Shown here: positions 7,838 through 16,214 of the stretch, piece after piece
Layout: each line of letters opens with the position of its first letter
How positions within the stretch are numbered: the first letter of the stretch is position 1
Source: an uncultured Eubacteriales bacterium
GTDB lineage: Bacteria; Bacillota; Clostridia; Oscillospirales; CAG-382
Direction of reading: 5' to 3'
Assembly (NCBI GenBank): GCA_900548115.1
Contig: URJL01000027.1
Span: forward strand, 1 to 27,814
DNA: 27,814 nt
Notes under the pieces: model-generated
Database searches by the model: none
Seen by the model: the letters and a program-made list of their open reading frames with translations, nothing else
What the model was told of the DNA's origin: nothing
Made by a program: the position numbers and the translations under genes

Positions 7838-8617
7838 CTAAAACGATCTTCGGAAATCGCTTGCCGAAATGCCCGCATGGCGGCGAAACTCCTTGCTGAA
7901 ATAGCTCTCGCTTTCAAAGCCGCAGCGAAACGCGATCTCACGACAGGAGATCGGTTCGGAAAGCAAAAGCTCTTTTGCAAGGGCAATGCGGCGTGCGATC
8001 AGATATTTGCGGGGCGAAATTCCGTAAACCTGCAAAAACAGCCGACGGAAATACCCCTCGCTCATGCCGAGCTCCGACGCAACATTTGCTACGGTCAGGG
8101 ACGAATCGCCGAGACACTCGTTCAGCCGCGCCGCGCCCTTTTCCGCAAGAGCGCTTTGCGAGCCTGAGCTGTAGCGGCGGAAATGATCCCGTTGGATTTC
8201 CGAAAGAATCCGGTAGAGCAGTGAAAAGCACAGCACTTCACTGCCCGGTGTGCCGCTCCCGAAATTTTGGGCAAGCTCGACGAAAAGCGGCTTGTATTTT
8301 TCCGAGGGCTTCTCGGGAAGCGAGAAGGGCGGAAAGGCAATTTTCGGGTCGGCAAGATGGAAATTGACGGCGTAACAAGCTCCTTCGCCGATACGAAGAA
8401 CGTCATAATCCGAATATTTCGGAAGATACAGGATCTGCCCCTCCGAAAAAGGAAAGCGCTTTCCGTCGGCAAAGAGATATTCGGTGCTTCCCTCCAGCTT
8501 GTAAACCAGTCCGTGGCTTGCACGGTTGCGGTGACGCGCAGTCGCAAAGGCAGGCAGAACCCGTGCACCGTAGACGATCTCGGTGACCGTGAACGAATAT
8601 TGAAAGAAAGCGTTCAT
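7838..8617 (-). CDS. AraC family transcriptional regulator
   Basis: The 259-residue product has an N-terminal cupin-like sensing domain (about 1-140; RNRASHGLVYKLEGSTEYLF, with the LPKYSDYDV strand). A C-terminal double helix-turn-helix occupies about 165-259, with SLTVANVASELGMSEGYFRR and the AraC signature around REIAFRCGFESESYFSKEFR. It probably binds a sugar-like ligand and activates nearby genes. AAAGGGAG lies about 10 nt before the ATG. It follows fprA on the same strand after 71 nt with no minus-strand terminator, so it could be read from the fprA transcript. Confidence 0.9.
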   Translation of the reverse strand: MNAFFQYSFTVTEIVYGARVLPAFATARHRNRASHGLVYKLEGSTEYLFADGKRFPFSEGQILYLPKYSDYDVLRIGEGACYAVNFHLADPKIAFPPFSLPEKPSEKYKPLFVELAQNFGSGTPGSEVLCFSLLYRILSEIQRDHFRRYSSGSQSALAEKGAARLNECLGDSSLTVANVASELGMSEGYFRRLFLQVYGISPRKYLIARRIALAKELLLSEPISCREIAFRCGFESESYFSKEFRRHAGISASDFRRSF

Positions 8618-8667
8618 GTCGGTCTTTCTCCCTTTTGTTTAAAAACTTACTGTGTTAAGACTTTGCT

Positions 8668-8690
8668 TCCGCCCGTGGGCGGATTTTTTT
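8668..8690 (+). terminator. Plus-strand intrinsic terminator facing away from all nearby plus genes
   Basis: TCCGCC (8668-8673), loop CGTG and GGCGGA (8678-8683) are followed by seven T (8684-8690). It is oriented for plus-strand transcripts, but the nearest plus gene is the amidohydrolase ending at 7824. On the minus strand the stem has no T tract, so it would not stop fprA mRNA. The T tract overlaps the last bases of fprA. Confidence 0.6.
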
Positions 8691-9843
8691 ATTTCCCGGT
8701 CAGCTCGTCGGCAAGCGCACGAAGCTGTTCTTTCGCGTCCTCACTCACGCCCGAAAGAAGCTTTACACCGTGTTCGGTCTCGGTAAGATTTTTGCAGCCC
8801 GACAAAAGCTCGCGCATGACCTTTGCCGCCGTCGGTGCCCACGAGCCGTTTTCGATATAGCTTACCGTGCGCTTTTGATACGCGCGCCCGGCAAGGTGAT
8901 CAAGGAAATCCTTCATCGGTGGGAACACATCGCCGTTGTACGTGACCGACGCAAGAACAAGGTGAGAGTAACGGAAAGCGTCGGCGACCGCGGCGCTCAT
9001 ATCACAGCGCACAAGGTCGTAAAGAACGACGGCTTTGCCCTTTTCGCGCAGTTCTTTTCCGAGAAGCTCGCATGCTGCCTTGGTGTTGCCGTAGACCGAA
9101 GCATAGGCGATGACGATGCCGTCGGTCTCGGGGGTATAAGTCGACCACGTCGAATAAAGCGCAAGATAGTGCGCAAGGTCGTCGCAAAGAACGGGACCGT
9201 GCAGCGGGCATATCATACGGATGGGAAGCGCGGAGGCTTTTTTCAGAAGGGCCCCGACCGAAGCGCCGAATTTTGCCACGATGCCGATATAATAGCGGCG
9301 AGCTTCGTCGTCCCACGGCTCGTCGGTGTCGGGCGTACCGAACTTTCCGAAGCCGTCGGCGGAGAACAAGATCCCATCGCATTCGTCAAAGGTAACGATG
9401 ACCTCGGGCCAATGCACCATGGGCGCCGACACGAATTGCAAGGTGTGCTTTCCGAGCGACAGCTTATCGCCATCGCCGACGGTCAATCTTCGATCGGCAA
9501 AATCCTCGCCGAAGAAGTTTTTCATCATCGGAAAAGCCTTTGCCGACGAAACGATAACGGCTTCGGGAAACGCCTTGGCAAATTGCAGAATGCCGGCCGA
9601 GTGATCGGGCTCCATATGCTGAACGACCAGATAATCGGGCTTGCGTCCCGCAAGAGCACTTTTGAGATTTTCCATCCATTCGTCGGCAAAATGCGCGTCG
9701 ACGGTATCCATAACGGCAGCTTTTTCGTCGAGAATGAGATAAGAGTTGTAGGAAATTCCGTTCGGGACGGCATATTGCCCCTCAAACAGATCGATCTTTC
9801 GGTCATTTACGCCGATATACCGTACATCCTTTGTGATTTTCAT
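8689..9843 (-). CDS. fprA: Flavodiiron protein (A-type flavoprotein)
   Basis: Flavodiiron proteins reduce O2 to water or NO to N2O and protect anaerobes. The 384-residue protein has a metallo-beta-lactamase-like diiron domain with H76-x-E78-x-D80-H81 (HMEPDH), the later ligands in VHWPE, SADGFG and PLHGPV, and then a flavodoxin domain from about residue 250 with the FMN loop YASVYGNTKAA. All diiron ligands appear present. It lacks fused rubredoxin or reductase domains, so a separate electron donor is needed. CGGAGGT lies about 8 nt before the ATG. It is 32 nt downstream of the DUF6179-like gene and probably in the same operon. Confidence 0.95.
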   Translation of the reverse strand: MKITKDVRYIGVNDRKIDLFEGQYAVPNGISYNSYLILDEKAAVMDTVDAHFADEWMENLKSALAGRKPDYLVVQHMEPDHSAGILQFAKAFPEAVIVSSAKAFPMMKNFFGEDFADRRLTVGDGDKLSLGKHTLQFVSAPMVHWPEVIVTFDECDGILFSADGFGKFGTPDTDEPWDDEARRYYIGIVAKFGASVGALLKKASALPIRMICPLHGPVLCDDLAHYLALYSTWSTYTPETDGIVIAYASVYGNTKAACELLGKELREKGKAVVLYDLVRCDMSAAVADAFRYSHLVLASVTYNGDVFPPMKDFLDHLAGRAYQKRTVSYIENGSWAPTAAKVMRELLSGCKNLTETEHGVKLLSGVSEDAKEQLRALADELTGK

Positions 9844-9875
9844 AAGAATACCTCCGTGATTTCAAAATTCGAATA

Positions 9876-10835
9876 TTATTTCACGCCGCAGAGCGTTCCG
9901 AGTGTTTGATAGCGAACCGCGTTTTCAAAAGAGGGAAGAAGAAGCGAGAGCGCACCCGTCATATACCGCGTGAGCGCTTCGTCGCAGGAAAGCACGTCGA
10001 AAAGCTTCGATGCGGCGTGCGAAAGATAAAAATGAAGCTCGTCGCGGCTTTTGCCGCAAAGAAGCGCTTCAATCGACTCGATGTCTTCGGGCAGAAGAGA
10101 GAGAAGAAGCGGATTCTTTTCGCACAGCACGGACAAAAGCGCCGTACAAAAGATCGGCTCGCAAAGATTGGCGGGCGCTTTTTCGTACCCCGGGTTGTGC
10201 CGAAGCAAAAACGAATGCGCCGTGTCGGGCGAAAAATGCCGCAGAAAAGCGTTTTCAAAAAACAAATTGTGCAGATACTTCTCGATAAATTCGATTCCGC
10301 AAAGCGCCCCTTCACCGCAGATTGTCGGATAATCGGCGGTGATGATGGTTCGGTGCGCAAAATATTCGGGACGATAGAGCTTGAAAAAGCCGCGTATCCC
10401 GTCGCGCACGGTCGGACGGTAAAATTCGTTGGTGCTTTGAAAAAGGCTTCGGCAAAGGGTCGCATGACTCAGCTTGCAGACCGAAAGCTTGCGCGCGATT
10501 TTCTTTTGCCCCGCCGTAAAAAGGTGAAAAAGGGGTGCGGTCTTTATCATATCGACCGCGTCGGGAATCTCTTTTTCCCGCAAAAACGCGCCGACGGTAT
10601 AGAGAATCGAATCCGAAAGCTCCTGCGCCGTCTCGACGCGAACCGAGCTTGAATCTCCGTTATTAAAACGTCCGATCTGCCGCGACAAAAGATCAAGAAG
10701 CTCGCCTTGAATTCGCTCGGCGTCTTTTTCGTCGAGCAACCCGGAGGACAGCGCGTTTTGCAAAAGAGAGGGAAAATAGGCGCGCTCGTCGAGCATATCG
10801 CGCTCGATTGGGCAAATTCTTGCAATATCGCTCAT
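9876..10835 (-). CDS. DUF6179-like protein of unknown function
   Basis: The 319-residue, largely helical protein has no signal peptide or clear membrane span. Recognisable segments include the N-terminal LDERAYFPSLLQNALSSGLL, FNNGDSSSVRVETAQELSDS, and FFKLYRPEYFAHRTIITADY. From memory these resemble the clostridial DUF6179 family, which commonly occurs next to DUF6323, as here; this is a recognition, not a search result. Its ATG overlaps the end of the upstream gene by 4 nt (ATGA), indicating coupled synthesis and a likely physical or functional partnership. No catalytic motif is evident. Confidence 0.6.
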   Translation of the reverse strand: MSDIARICPIERDMLDERAYFPSLLQNALSSGLLDEKDAERIQGELLDLLSRQIGRFNNGDSSSVRVETAQELSDSILYTVGAFLREKEIPDAVDMIKTAPLFHLFTAGQKKIARKLSVCKLSHATLCRSLFQSTNEFYRPTVRDGIRGFFKLYRPEYFAHRTIITADYPTICGEGALCGIEFIEKYLHNLFFENAFLRHFSPDTAHSFLLRHNPGYEKAPANLCEPIFCTALLSVLCEKNPLLLSLLPEDIESIEALLCGKSRDELHFYLSHAASKLFDVLSCDEALTRYMTGALSLLLPSFENAVRYQTLGTLCGVK

Positions 10836-11320
10836 GCGTCCTCCTCCCCGTCGTTTGCCTGCGTCTCGTTCTTTTCGGCTTCGCTCTCACCCGTTTTGAA
10901 AAGACGGTTTCGCAATTCCGAAAAATCACGCCCCGCCAAAAGCTCGAGTGAACCGAAGCAGTCGCCGTCAAAGGACTTTTTCATAAACGAAAGAAGCTCG
11001 TCGTCCGAAAGCTTGTCGTTCGTCTCGTTTTTGAAAATATAAAAAAGCTCCAAAAGCGCGTTCAGCATATCCTCGTAATTGCCGACCGACACATACGGCG
11101 AGTCACAGAAGGTGTAGATCAGCTTTTCCATGACCGAAGAATCGGTCTCGATCCGCCCCGTGTCGCGAAGAATTTTTCCGCGGTTTTCGACCAAAGCCCG
11201 CGCCTGCTTTTCGGACAGCTCAAGCCCGTATTGTCTTGAAGTGTCGTTTTGTTTTAAAACTCCGTTTACCGCTTTTTGCAAAAGAGCGGGAGACTGAAAT
11301 AAAGAAAGTCCGAATTCCAA
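10832..11320 (-). CDS. DUF6323-like protein of unknown function
   Basis: The product has 162 residues, helical and acidic. The central block (YGLELSEKQARALVENRG, then FCDSPYVSVGNYEDMLNALL, then SDDELLSFMKKSFDG) resembles clostridial DUF6323 proteins as I remember them. The start is TTG at 11320; GGGGG sits about 9 nt before it, and no in-frame ATG near the conserved part has a ribosome site. It overlaps the DUF6179-like gene by ATGA. The last 20 residues are Glu-rich and low complexity. A 53-nt gap separates it from the upstream methyltransferase gene, with no convincing terminator or promoter. Confidence 0.6.
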   Translation of the reverse strand: MEFGLSLFQSPALLQKAVNGVLKQNDTSRQYGLELSEKQARALVENRGKILRDTGRIETDSSVMEKLIYTFCDSPYVSVGNYEDMLNALLELFYIFKNETNDKLSDDELLSFMKKSFDGDCFGSLELLAGRDFSELRNRLFKTGESEAEKNETQANDGEEDA

Positions 11321-11373
11321 AGCTAAAGCCCCCTTTCAAAAAAGAGCGTTCGGAGTGTGTGCGGGAAAAAGGG

Positions 11374-12555
11374 TCATTTCGATTCTTTTACATCGTCGTT
11401 TTCGGCTTTTTTTGCTTCCAAAAGCCGCTGAAGAGTGAGCTTTACCCCGAAAGTCTTTTCGAATTCGCCGATCTCGGTTTCCAATGCCCGTTTTTTGTAG
11501 GCGTTGGGCGGCGCGGTGCGGCGCGCACGAATCAGGATATTTTTCGGGGAATTGTCGAGATCGATAAACTCCAAAAGCTCGGTGCGATAGCCGTTTTGCT
11601 CCAAAAGCTTCCCGCGCAGAGCGTCGGTGGCAAGCGCGCACAGCCGCTCCCGTATCAGCCCGTAGCCCGTCATGAAGCGGAGCGCATCGGGCGAGGCGGT
11701 TTGATTCAGCTCGTGCTGACAACAGGGAACCGAGAAGATATACGAAGCTTTCCACGCGATCGCGTTATAAAGCGCATAATCGGTCGCCGTGTCGCAGGCA
11801 TGCAGCGACACCACCATATCGGGCGGCGTTTCCGGAACATAGTCTTTGATATCACAGCAGAGAAACGAAAGCCCGTCATAGCCGTATTTTTCGGCGATGC
11901 GCGCGCAGTTCTCGATCACGTCGCGTTTGAGATCCAAGCCCACGATGTGCGCCTTTTTTCCGCAAACGACGGTCATGTAATGGTACAAAACAAAGGTGAG
12001 ATACGATTTTCCGCAGCCGAAATCCACAATTTCGACGGTTTCCTTTCCCTCGTCCTTCAAAACGTCGTGAATACATTCGACAAAGCGGTTGATCTGCTTG
12101 AATTTGTCGTGCTTCGCGGCGACGATCTTGCCGTCGCGCGTCATAACGCCGAGTTCGAACAGGGCGGGCACAAAGATGCCTTCCTCCAAAATATACCGTT
12201 TTTTTCGGTCATGCGCTGTGCTCTGTGCTTCGCGAAGCTCATTTTTTCGGCGGTTTTTTAAGAGCTTTCCCTTTTTGGAAAGCTTTAATTCGTAATCAAA
12301 GCCGACACAGACGGCGTTGCACTGACGGAAATATTGCTCCATCGCATCCGAGAGCTTTTGCGGAAGCGCTTCCTTCGGGCAGTTTTCGTGAAAAGCCTGT
12401 TTGTCGGTAAAGCTTTCGATCTGATACCCGTCCGCAAGAGCGCGGACGGTTTGCTTTTTGTATTTTTGGACGGCGTTTTTCGGGTTGCTGAGCGTTATAC
12501 GCAAAGGTTCTGCGCCGCACAGCTCGCGAATCGCCGCGAAAAGCTCGTCGTTCAT
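11374..12555 (-). CDS. SAM-dependent methyltransferase, METTL25/Methyltransf_32-like
   Basis: The 393-residue product has a methyltransferase core near residues 165-290: VDFGCGKSYLTFVLYHY (SAM motif I with the GCGKSY form typical of METTL25-type enzymes), IVGLDLKRDVIENC, SFLCCDIKDYVP and VSLHACDTATDYALYNAI. SVPCCQHELN follows. The N-terminal 150 residues may bind the substrate, and FKQINRFVECIHDVL lies just before the core. Family members have been linked to RNA or protein methylation, but no bacterial substrate is established to my knowledge. It overlaps the cinA stop by 4 nt, so it should be coupled to it. Confidence 0.75.
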   Translation of the reverse strand: MNDELFAAIRELCGAEPLRITLSNPKNAVQKYKKQTVRALADGYQIESFTDKQAFHENCPKEALPQKLSDAMEQYFRQCNAVCVGFDYELKLSKKGKLLKNRRKNELREAQSTAHDRKKRYILEEGIFVPALFELGVMTRDGKIVAAKHDKFKQINRFVECIHDVLKDEGKETVEIVDFGCGKSYLTFVLYHYMTVVCGKKAHIVGLDLKRDVIENCARIAEKYGYDGLSFLCCDIKDYVPETPPDMVVSLHACDTATDYALYNAIAWKASYIFSVPCCQHELNQTASPDALRFMTGYGLIRERLCALATDALRGKLLEQNGYRTELLEFIDLDNSPKNILIRARRTAPPNAYKKRALETEIGEFEKTFGVKLTLQRLLEAKKAENDDVKESK

Positions 12556-13070
12556 GTGCTTTTCTCCGATTTTTCCGAGGAAAGGAGCGTTTCGTATACC
12601 AAAAGCAGCGCTTCGTCCGCGGCGGCGGAACGGATCGTGTCGCGGCAGGCGTTTTCGATGTTTCCGAGACGAAGCTCTTTTACCGTTTCGCGCCCGTCCT
12701 TTGCGGCGACTGCCGTGTAAACAAGTCCGACGGGCTTTTGCGCCGTGCCGCCGTCGGGACCGGCGATCCCCGTTGTGGAAACGGCGATATCCGCGCCCGA
12801 GAGCCGAAGCATTCCGCGCGCCATCTCCAGCGCCGTTTCGGGGGACACCGCACCGTGCGTTTCGAGCGTCTCATGACGAACCGAAAGAAGCTTTTCTTTG
12901 GCTTCGTTGGCATAGGTGCAGACGCCGTAACCGAACACGGCGGAGCTTCCCGCAATGTCGGTAATGCGTTTGGACAGAAGTCCTCCCGTGCAGGATTCGC
13001 TTGTTGCGACGGTCTTTCCGCTTTCGGAAAGAAGGCGGACAAGACGCGCTTCTATTTTTTCATCGATCAT
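12552..13070 (-). CDS. pncC: CinA C-terminal domain protein, nicotinamide-nucleotide amidohydrolase
   Basis: The 172-residue product is a stand-alone CinA C-terminal domain. It has SESCTGGLLSKRITDIAGSS, the YANEAKEKLL segment, VSPETALEMARG and the STTGIAGPDGG signature. PncC enzymes deamidate nicotinamide mononucleotide in NAD recycling. I set the start at ATG 13070 because GGGAGGG lies about 9 nt upstream; an ATG at 13094 lies before that ribosome site and abuts the thiI stop. The N-terminal molybdopterin-binding-like domain of full CinA is absent, as in many PncC proteins. It is followed by the methyltransferase with an ATGA overlap. Confidence 0.88.
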   Translation of the reverse strand: MIDEKIEARLVRLLSESGKTVATSESCTGGLLSKRITDIAGSSAVFGYGVCTYANEAKEKLLSVRHETLETHGAVSPETALEMARGMLRLSGADIAVSTTGIAGPDGGTAQKPVGLVYTAVAAKDGRETVKELRLGNIENACRDTIRSAAADEALLLVYETLLSSEKSEKST

Positions 13071-13093
13071 GGTTTTATCCCTCCCAAAAAGCA

Positions 13094-14287
13094 TTATGCG
13101 CGCTCGATTTTTTGGTAAGTACGGGTGGCAAGCGCCTCTTCGATCAGCGCTTCGACATCCAGCTTCTTTTCCTCCTCAACGAGCTTTGAAAGCTCGGGCT
13201 TGGTTACGGGGTGCTTGGGGGTAAAGACGGTGCAGCAGTCCTCGTAGGGAAGAATGGAGGTATCAAAGGTGCCGATCTTTCGCGCGATACGGACAATTTC
13301 TTCTTTGTCGTGCGCGATGAGCGGACGAAGGATCGGAATCGATTTTACCGCGTCGTTGGTGACGGCAAGGGCGGGCAGGGTCTGGCTTGCGACCTGTCCG
13401 ATGCTCTCGCCCGTGACGATCGCGCCGCAGCCGTAACGAAGGGCGATCCGCTCGGCAATGCGCATCATGAAGCGGCGCAGAAGAAGCGTGAAATACTCCT
13501 CGCGGCATTTGTCGCGCAGTTCCTCTTGGATATGCGTGACCGAAATGATGTTCAGATGAATGTCGCCGCAGGTGTCCGCCATGATCTCGGCAAGCTCGAT
13601 GACCTTTTCACGCGCCTGAACGCTCGTGTAAGGATAGCTTTCGAAATGCAGTGCGTCGACGGTAACGCCCCGCCGTGCGACGCGGTAGCCCGCGACCGGG
13701 CTGTCGATTCCGCCCGAGAGCAGAAGCAGCGCCTTGCCCGACGAGCCGACCGGCATGCCGCCCGCACCCTCTTCGGCGTCACAGTGAAGATAAGCGGCAA
13801 AATCACGTATTTCGACAATGACCGTTACGTCGGGGTTTTTTACGTCGACTTTCAAATGATGAAATCGGTCGAGAAGCGCCCCGCCGCAAAGGCGGGAAAT
13901 AGCGGGAGAGTCGAGCGGAAAGGTCTTGTCGGATCGCTTGGCTTCGACTTTGAAGGTGCGCGCGCCTTTCAGCTTCGGCGCGACGTAATCGGGCAGCACT
14001 GAAAGAATGGTGTCGATATTTTTCTCAACGACGGCGGTGCGGCTGTAGGCGGCGATTCCGAACACCTTGCCCATTTCGCGGTGCGCGTCGTCCATATGCC
14101 GCACGGCGTTTTCGTCGGCGGGGGTTACATACACGGTGGACTGGGCTTTTTTGACGGAAAATTCGCCGTATTTTTGCAGGCGGCTTGCGATATCGCGCAG
14201 CAGCTGACCTTCAAAATAGGATTTGTTCAAGCCCTTTAAAACAAGCTCGCCGTATTTTAACAAAATTGCTTCATTATACTGTGCCAT
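13094..14287 (-). CDS. thiI: tRNA 4-thiouridine synthase ThiI
   Basis: ThiI adenylates U8 of tRNA and transfers sulfur to make 4-thiouridine; it may also serve thiamine thiazole synthesis. The 397-residue protein has an N-terminal ferredoxin-like and THUMP region (ILLKYGELVLKGLNKSYF; VKNPDVTVIVEIRD) and the PP-loop LLSGGIDSPVAGY near residue 190. It lacks the C-terminal rhodanese domain of E. coli ThiI, as is usual in Firmicutes, where a dedicated cysteine desulfurase supplies sulfur. No such desulfurase gene is adjacent here. AGGAAG lies about 10 nt before the ATG at 14287. Gene order suggests one transcript with cinA and the methyltransferase. Confidence 0.95.
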   Translation of the reverse strand: MAQYNEAILLKYGELVLKGLNKSYFEGQLLRDIASRLQKYGEFSVKKAQSTVYVTPADENAVRHMDDAHREMGKVFGIAAYSRTAVVEKNIDTILSVLPDYVAPKLKGARTFKVEAKRSDKTFPLDSPAISRLCGGALLDRFHHLKVDVKNPDVTVIVEIRDFAAYLHCDAEEGAGGMPVGSSGKALLLLSGGIDSPVAGYRVARRGVTVDALHFESYPYTSVQAREKVIELAEIMADTCGDIHLNIISVTHIQEELRDKCREEYFTLLLRRFMMRIAERIALRYGCGAIVTGESIGQVASQTLPALAVTNDAVKSIPILRPLIAHDKEEIVRIARKIGTFDTSILPYEDCCTVFTPKHPVTKPELSKLVEEEKKLDVEALIEEALATRTYQKIERA

Positions 14288-14329
14288 TGGCTGTTTTCTT
14301 CCTCTCCGAATGATTTAAAAAAAGCGGAA

Positions 14330-14869
14330 CTACTCTTCGTCCTCGATGTCCTCGTCGATCTCTTCGCGTTCTTTTTGAATCCGAGCCCTTTCGATCGCCT
14401 CGCAAAGTGCCGACCGAAAAGCCTCGGTAAGCTCGAGCCGCAGAACATAGCTCTCGCCGCCGACATTGCAAAACAGATAGCACTCGTCGGGGGAGTCAAG
14501 ATTTTTGATGAAGGAAAAGACGCGCGTTTTTCCCGTTTCCGATGATCTTTTTTGATATTGCGCCGAGGTGAGCGGCGGGGACGTTATGTCGCAAAGGGGA
14601 ATGTCGGCGACCAAAAGACTTTTCTTTCCGTTGATCTTGCGCACGGCAAAATGACCGTCCTCAAGCGAGTAAAGATAATCGGTCAAAACATAGCGAATCA
14701 GCATGGAGATGCCGACGGCGGCGGACAAAAGTCCGAGCGCCTGCAAAAGAAAAGCGCCTGCGCCCGCCGCTTTTGCAAAAGCAAACGCCGCGACCGCAAA
14801 GATCATCAAAAGAGCCGAGACGCGCGCGGCTTTTTTGTTTTTCAGTGTAACTTTTTCCTGCAAGGTCAT
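14330..14869 (-). CDS. Small membrane protein of unknown function
   Basis: The 179-residue product has two closely spaced hydrophobic segments (about 18-36 and 38-60) followed by a soluble domain (ITSPPLTSAQYQKR; DECYLFCNVGGESYVLRL) that alternates strands like bacterial PH-like domains, and a very acidic tail (EEIDEDIEDEE). I do not recognise the family. Its ATG overlaps the stop of the YfcE-type phosphoesterase by 4 nt, so the two are coupled. A T-rich run follows its stop, but no stem is present, so transcription may continue into thiI. Confidence 0.7.
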   Translation of the reverse strand: MTLQEKVTLKNKKAARVSALLMIFAVAAFAFAKAAGAGAFLLQALGLLSAAVGISMLIRYVLTDYLYSLEDGHFAVRKINGKKSLLVADIPLCDITSPPLTSAQYQKRSSETGKTRVFSFIKNLDSPDECYLFCNVGGESYVLRLELTEAFRSALCEAIERARIQKEREEIDEDIEDEE

Positions 14870-15354
14870 ACCTCCCGAATTTCATACATTACAAGGTCGC
14901 CCTCGATGGTAATAACGCCGTAGCTCGGCTTTCGCGGCGGATAAGGCACGCCGATGCTGCCGGGGTTGAAGATGGTAATGCCGCCCCGCGTCTCGCAAAG
15001 CGGAACGTGCGTGTGCCCGAACAGCGCCGCGCGGCAGCCGTAACGCCGCGCTTCGTTAAAGAGAACGTCGTAGGTGGTTTTTACGCTTTGTTCATGCCCG
15101 TGGCAGAGAAAAAAGCGAATCCCGTAAAGCTCGACGGCATACGACGGTACGACCGAAGGATCGGGCGTGTCGCTGTCGCAATTGCCGCGCAGGGTGATCA
15201 GCGGCGTTACGCCGAGAATCGGCTCGAGCGCTTTGCAATCGGTAAAATGGTCGCCCAAGTGGATAACCGTATCGTAATCGCCTTTGTTTTGCGTGAGAAC
15301 CTCCGCCATGGCGGTGCAGGCGCGGTGAGAATCGGAAAAAACATAAATTTTCAT
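14866..15354 (-). CDS. yfcE: YfcE/MJ0936-type metallophosphoesterase
   Basis: The 162-residue product shows the five blocks of small calcineurin-like phosphodiesterases: FSDSHRA near the start, HLGDHFTDC, LRGNCDS, FFLCHGHEQ and LFGHTHVP. It should use two metal ions to hydrolyse phosphodiesters in the cytosol; the natural substrate of YfcE-like proteins is not settled. I placed the start at ATG 15354 because AAAGGACGG precedes it by about 7 nt and the family begins at MKIYVFSD; an upstream ATG at 15378 lies before that site. It heads a minus-strand run and is divergent from the small-protein cassette at 15477. Confidence 0.9.
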   Translation of the reverse strand: MKIYVFSDSHRACTAMAEVLTQNKGDYDTVIHLGDHFTDCKALEPILGVTPLITLRGNCDSDTPDPSVVPSYAVELYGIRFFLCHGHEQSVKTTYDVLFNEARRYGCRAALFGHTHVPLCETRGGITIFNPGSIGVPYPPRKPSYGVITIEGDLVMYEIREV

Positions 15355-15373
15355 AAAGAATCCGTCCTTTCGG

Positions 15374-15402
15374 TTCACACGGGAAGAAAACCCGCATATA
15401 CT
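15374..15402 (+). promoter_or_regulatory. Probable promoter of the three-gene small-protein cassette
   Basis: TTCACA (15374-15379), a 17-bp spacer and TATACT (15397-15402) would start transcription near 15409, leaving a leader of about 68 nt. The -10 is good and the -35 moderate. No hairpin terminator separates the three genes that follow. A sporulation sigma factor cannot be excluded from the sequence. Confidence 0.5.
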
Positions 15403-15476
15403 GGAATCAAGGAAACTTCCGACGCTTCTTTGATGGATTTTACAGAACTTAACGGAATTTGGAGGGAGAAGATACG

Positions 15477-15722
15477 ATGCTGGAACAAAACGAATGGGAA
15501 AAGGTAAAAGGTCTTTCGGACAAAGAACTGGGCGATAGGATCTCGGTCGCGGTCAAGGCGCTCGGCGGAGGCAAGGGCAATCTTACCCTGTCCGAGAAAG
15601 ATATGGAAAAGATCAAAAACGCCGTACGCGGGATGGATCTTGCGGATATCAACAGCTTAATGGGAAAGATCGATCCGATAAAGGCGGAGAAGATCAAAAA
15701 AACGATGACCGAAAACGGTTGA
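15477..15722 (+). CDS. Small hypothetical protein, first of a three-gene cassette
   Basis: The 81-residue product is charged and helical (EWEKVKGLSDKELGDRISVA; MEKIKNAVRGMDLADINSLM), with no signal peptide or membrane segment. I chose ATG 15477 because GGAGGGAG (15461-15468) is 8 nt before it; an upstream in-frame TTG lies inside this ribosome site. I do not recognise a family. The KGLSDKEL and MDLADINSLMGKI segments suggest small helix-loop-helix units that could oligomerise. It is followed after 36 nt by the next small gene with its own GGAGG-type site. Confidence 0.75.
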   Translation: MLEQNEWEKVKGLSDKELGDRISVAVKALGGGKGNLTLSEKDMEKIKNAVRGMDLADINSLMGKIDPIKAEKIKKTMTENG

Positions 15723-15758
15723 GAACGCACATAAAAACGCACAGCGGAGGAAAAGGGA

Positions 15759-16199
15759 ATGGATCAGCAATTGGGAGATACGCTGAGGGCGATTCTTTCC
15801 GACCCGGACAGCATGAAAAGCATTTTAAAGATCGCGCAGAATCTCGGGGCACAAAACGCGGACGCTTCGTCGGAAAACGCGCCGCCGCATGAAAACGGGA
15901 GCGCGGATAGCGAAGAAGGAGCAAGCGCGAAAACGGAAGAGTCGGCGCTTCTTCCCGATGCGTCCGACGTGCCGCACAACACGGAAAGCACGGCAGAAAC
16001 CGTGCTTCCGGAGCGGAAAGAGCCTTCGGCAGGAAGAGACGACGGCGCGGACAACCGCGTGAAGCTTCTGATGGCGCTTCGTCCGTTTCTCGACCCCGCG
16101 CGGCAAAAGAAGGCGGACAGCCTTATCAAAGCGCTCGGCGCGGCGAAGGTTTTGTATCAATTGGGAGAAAACGATCTGTTCAAAGGCTTTGGTTTTTAA
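15759..16199 (+). CDS. Hypothetical protein with acidic linker, second of the cassette
   Basis: The 146-residue product has an N-terminal helix (LGDTLRAILSDPDSMKSILK), a disordered Ser/Glu/Ala-rich linker (about 33-98), and a C-terminal helical segment (LLMALRPFLDPARQKKADSL, then IKALGAAKVL). Such an architecture suits a scaffold or adaptor joining two partners. GCGGAGGAAAAGGG lies before the ATG. I have a vague memory of similar proteins in Oscillospiraceae but cannot name a family. It sits between two other small genes with gaps of 36 and 15 nt. Confidence 0.75.
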   Translation: MDQQLGDTLRAILSDPDSMKSILKIAQNLGAQNADASSENAPPHENGSADSEEGASAKTEESALLPDASDVPHNTESTAETVLPERKEPSAGRDDGADNRVKLLMALRPFLDPARQKKADSLIKALGAAKVLYQLGENDLFKGFGF

Positions 16200-16214
16200 A
16201 AGGGGAGAAAACAA

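Noticed and set aside
13071..13094. Longer start for the CinA-type protein at 13094
   Set aside because: The strong GGGAGGG site lies downstream of that ATG and upstream of the ATG at 13070, so the shorter protein is the real one.
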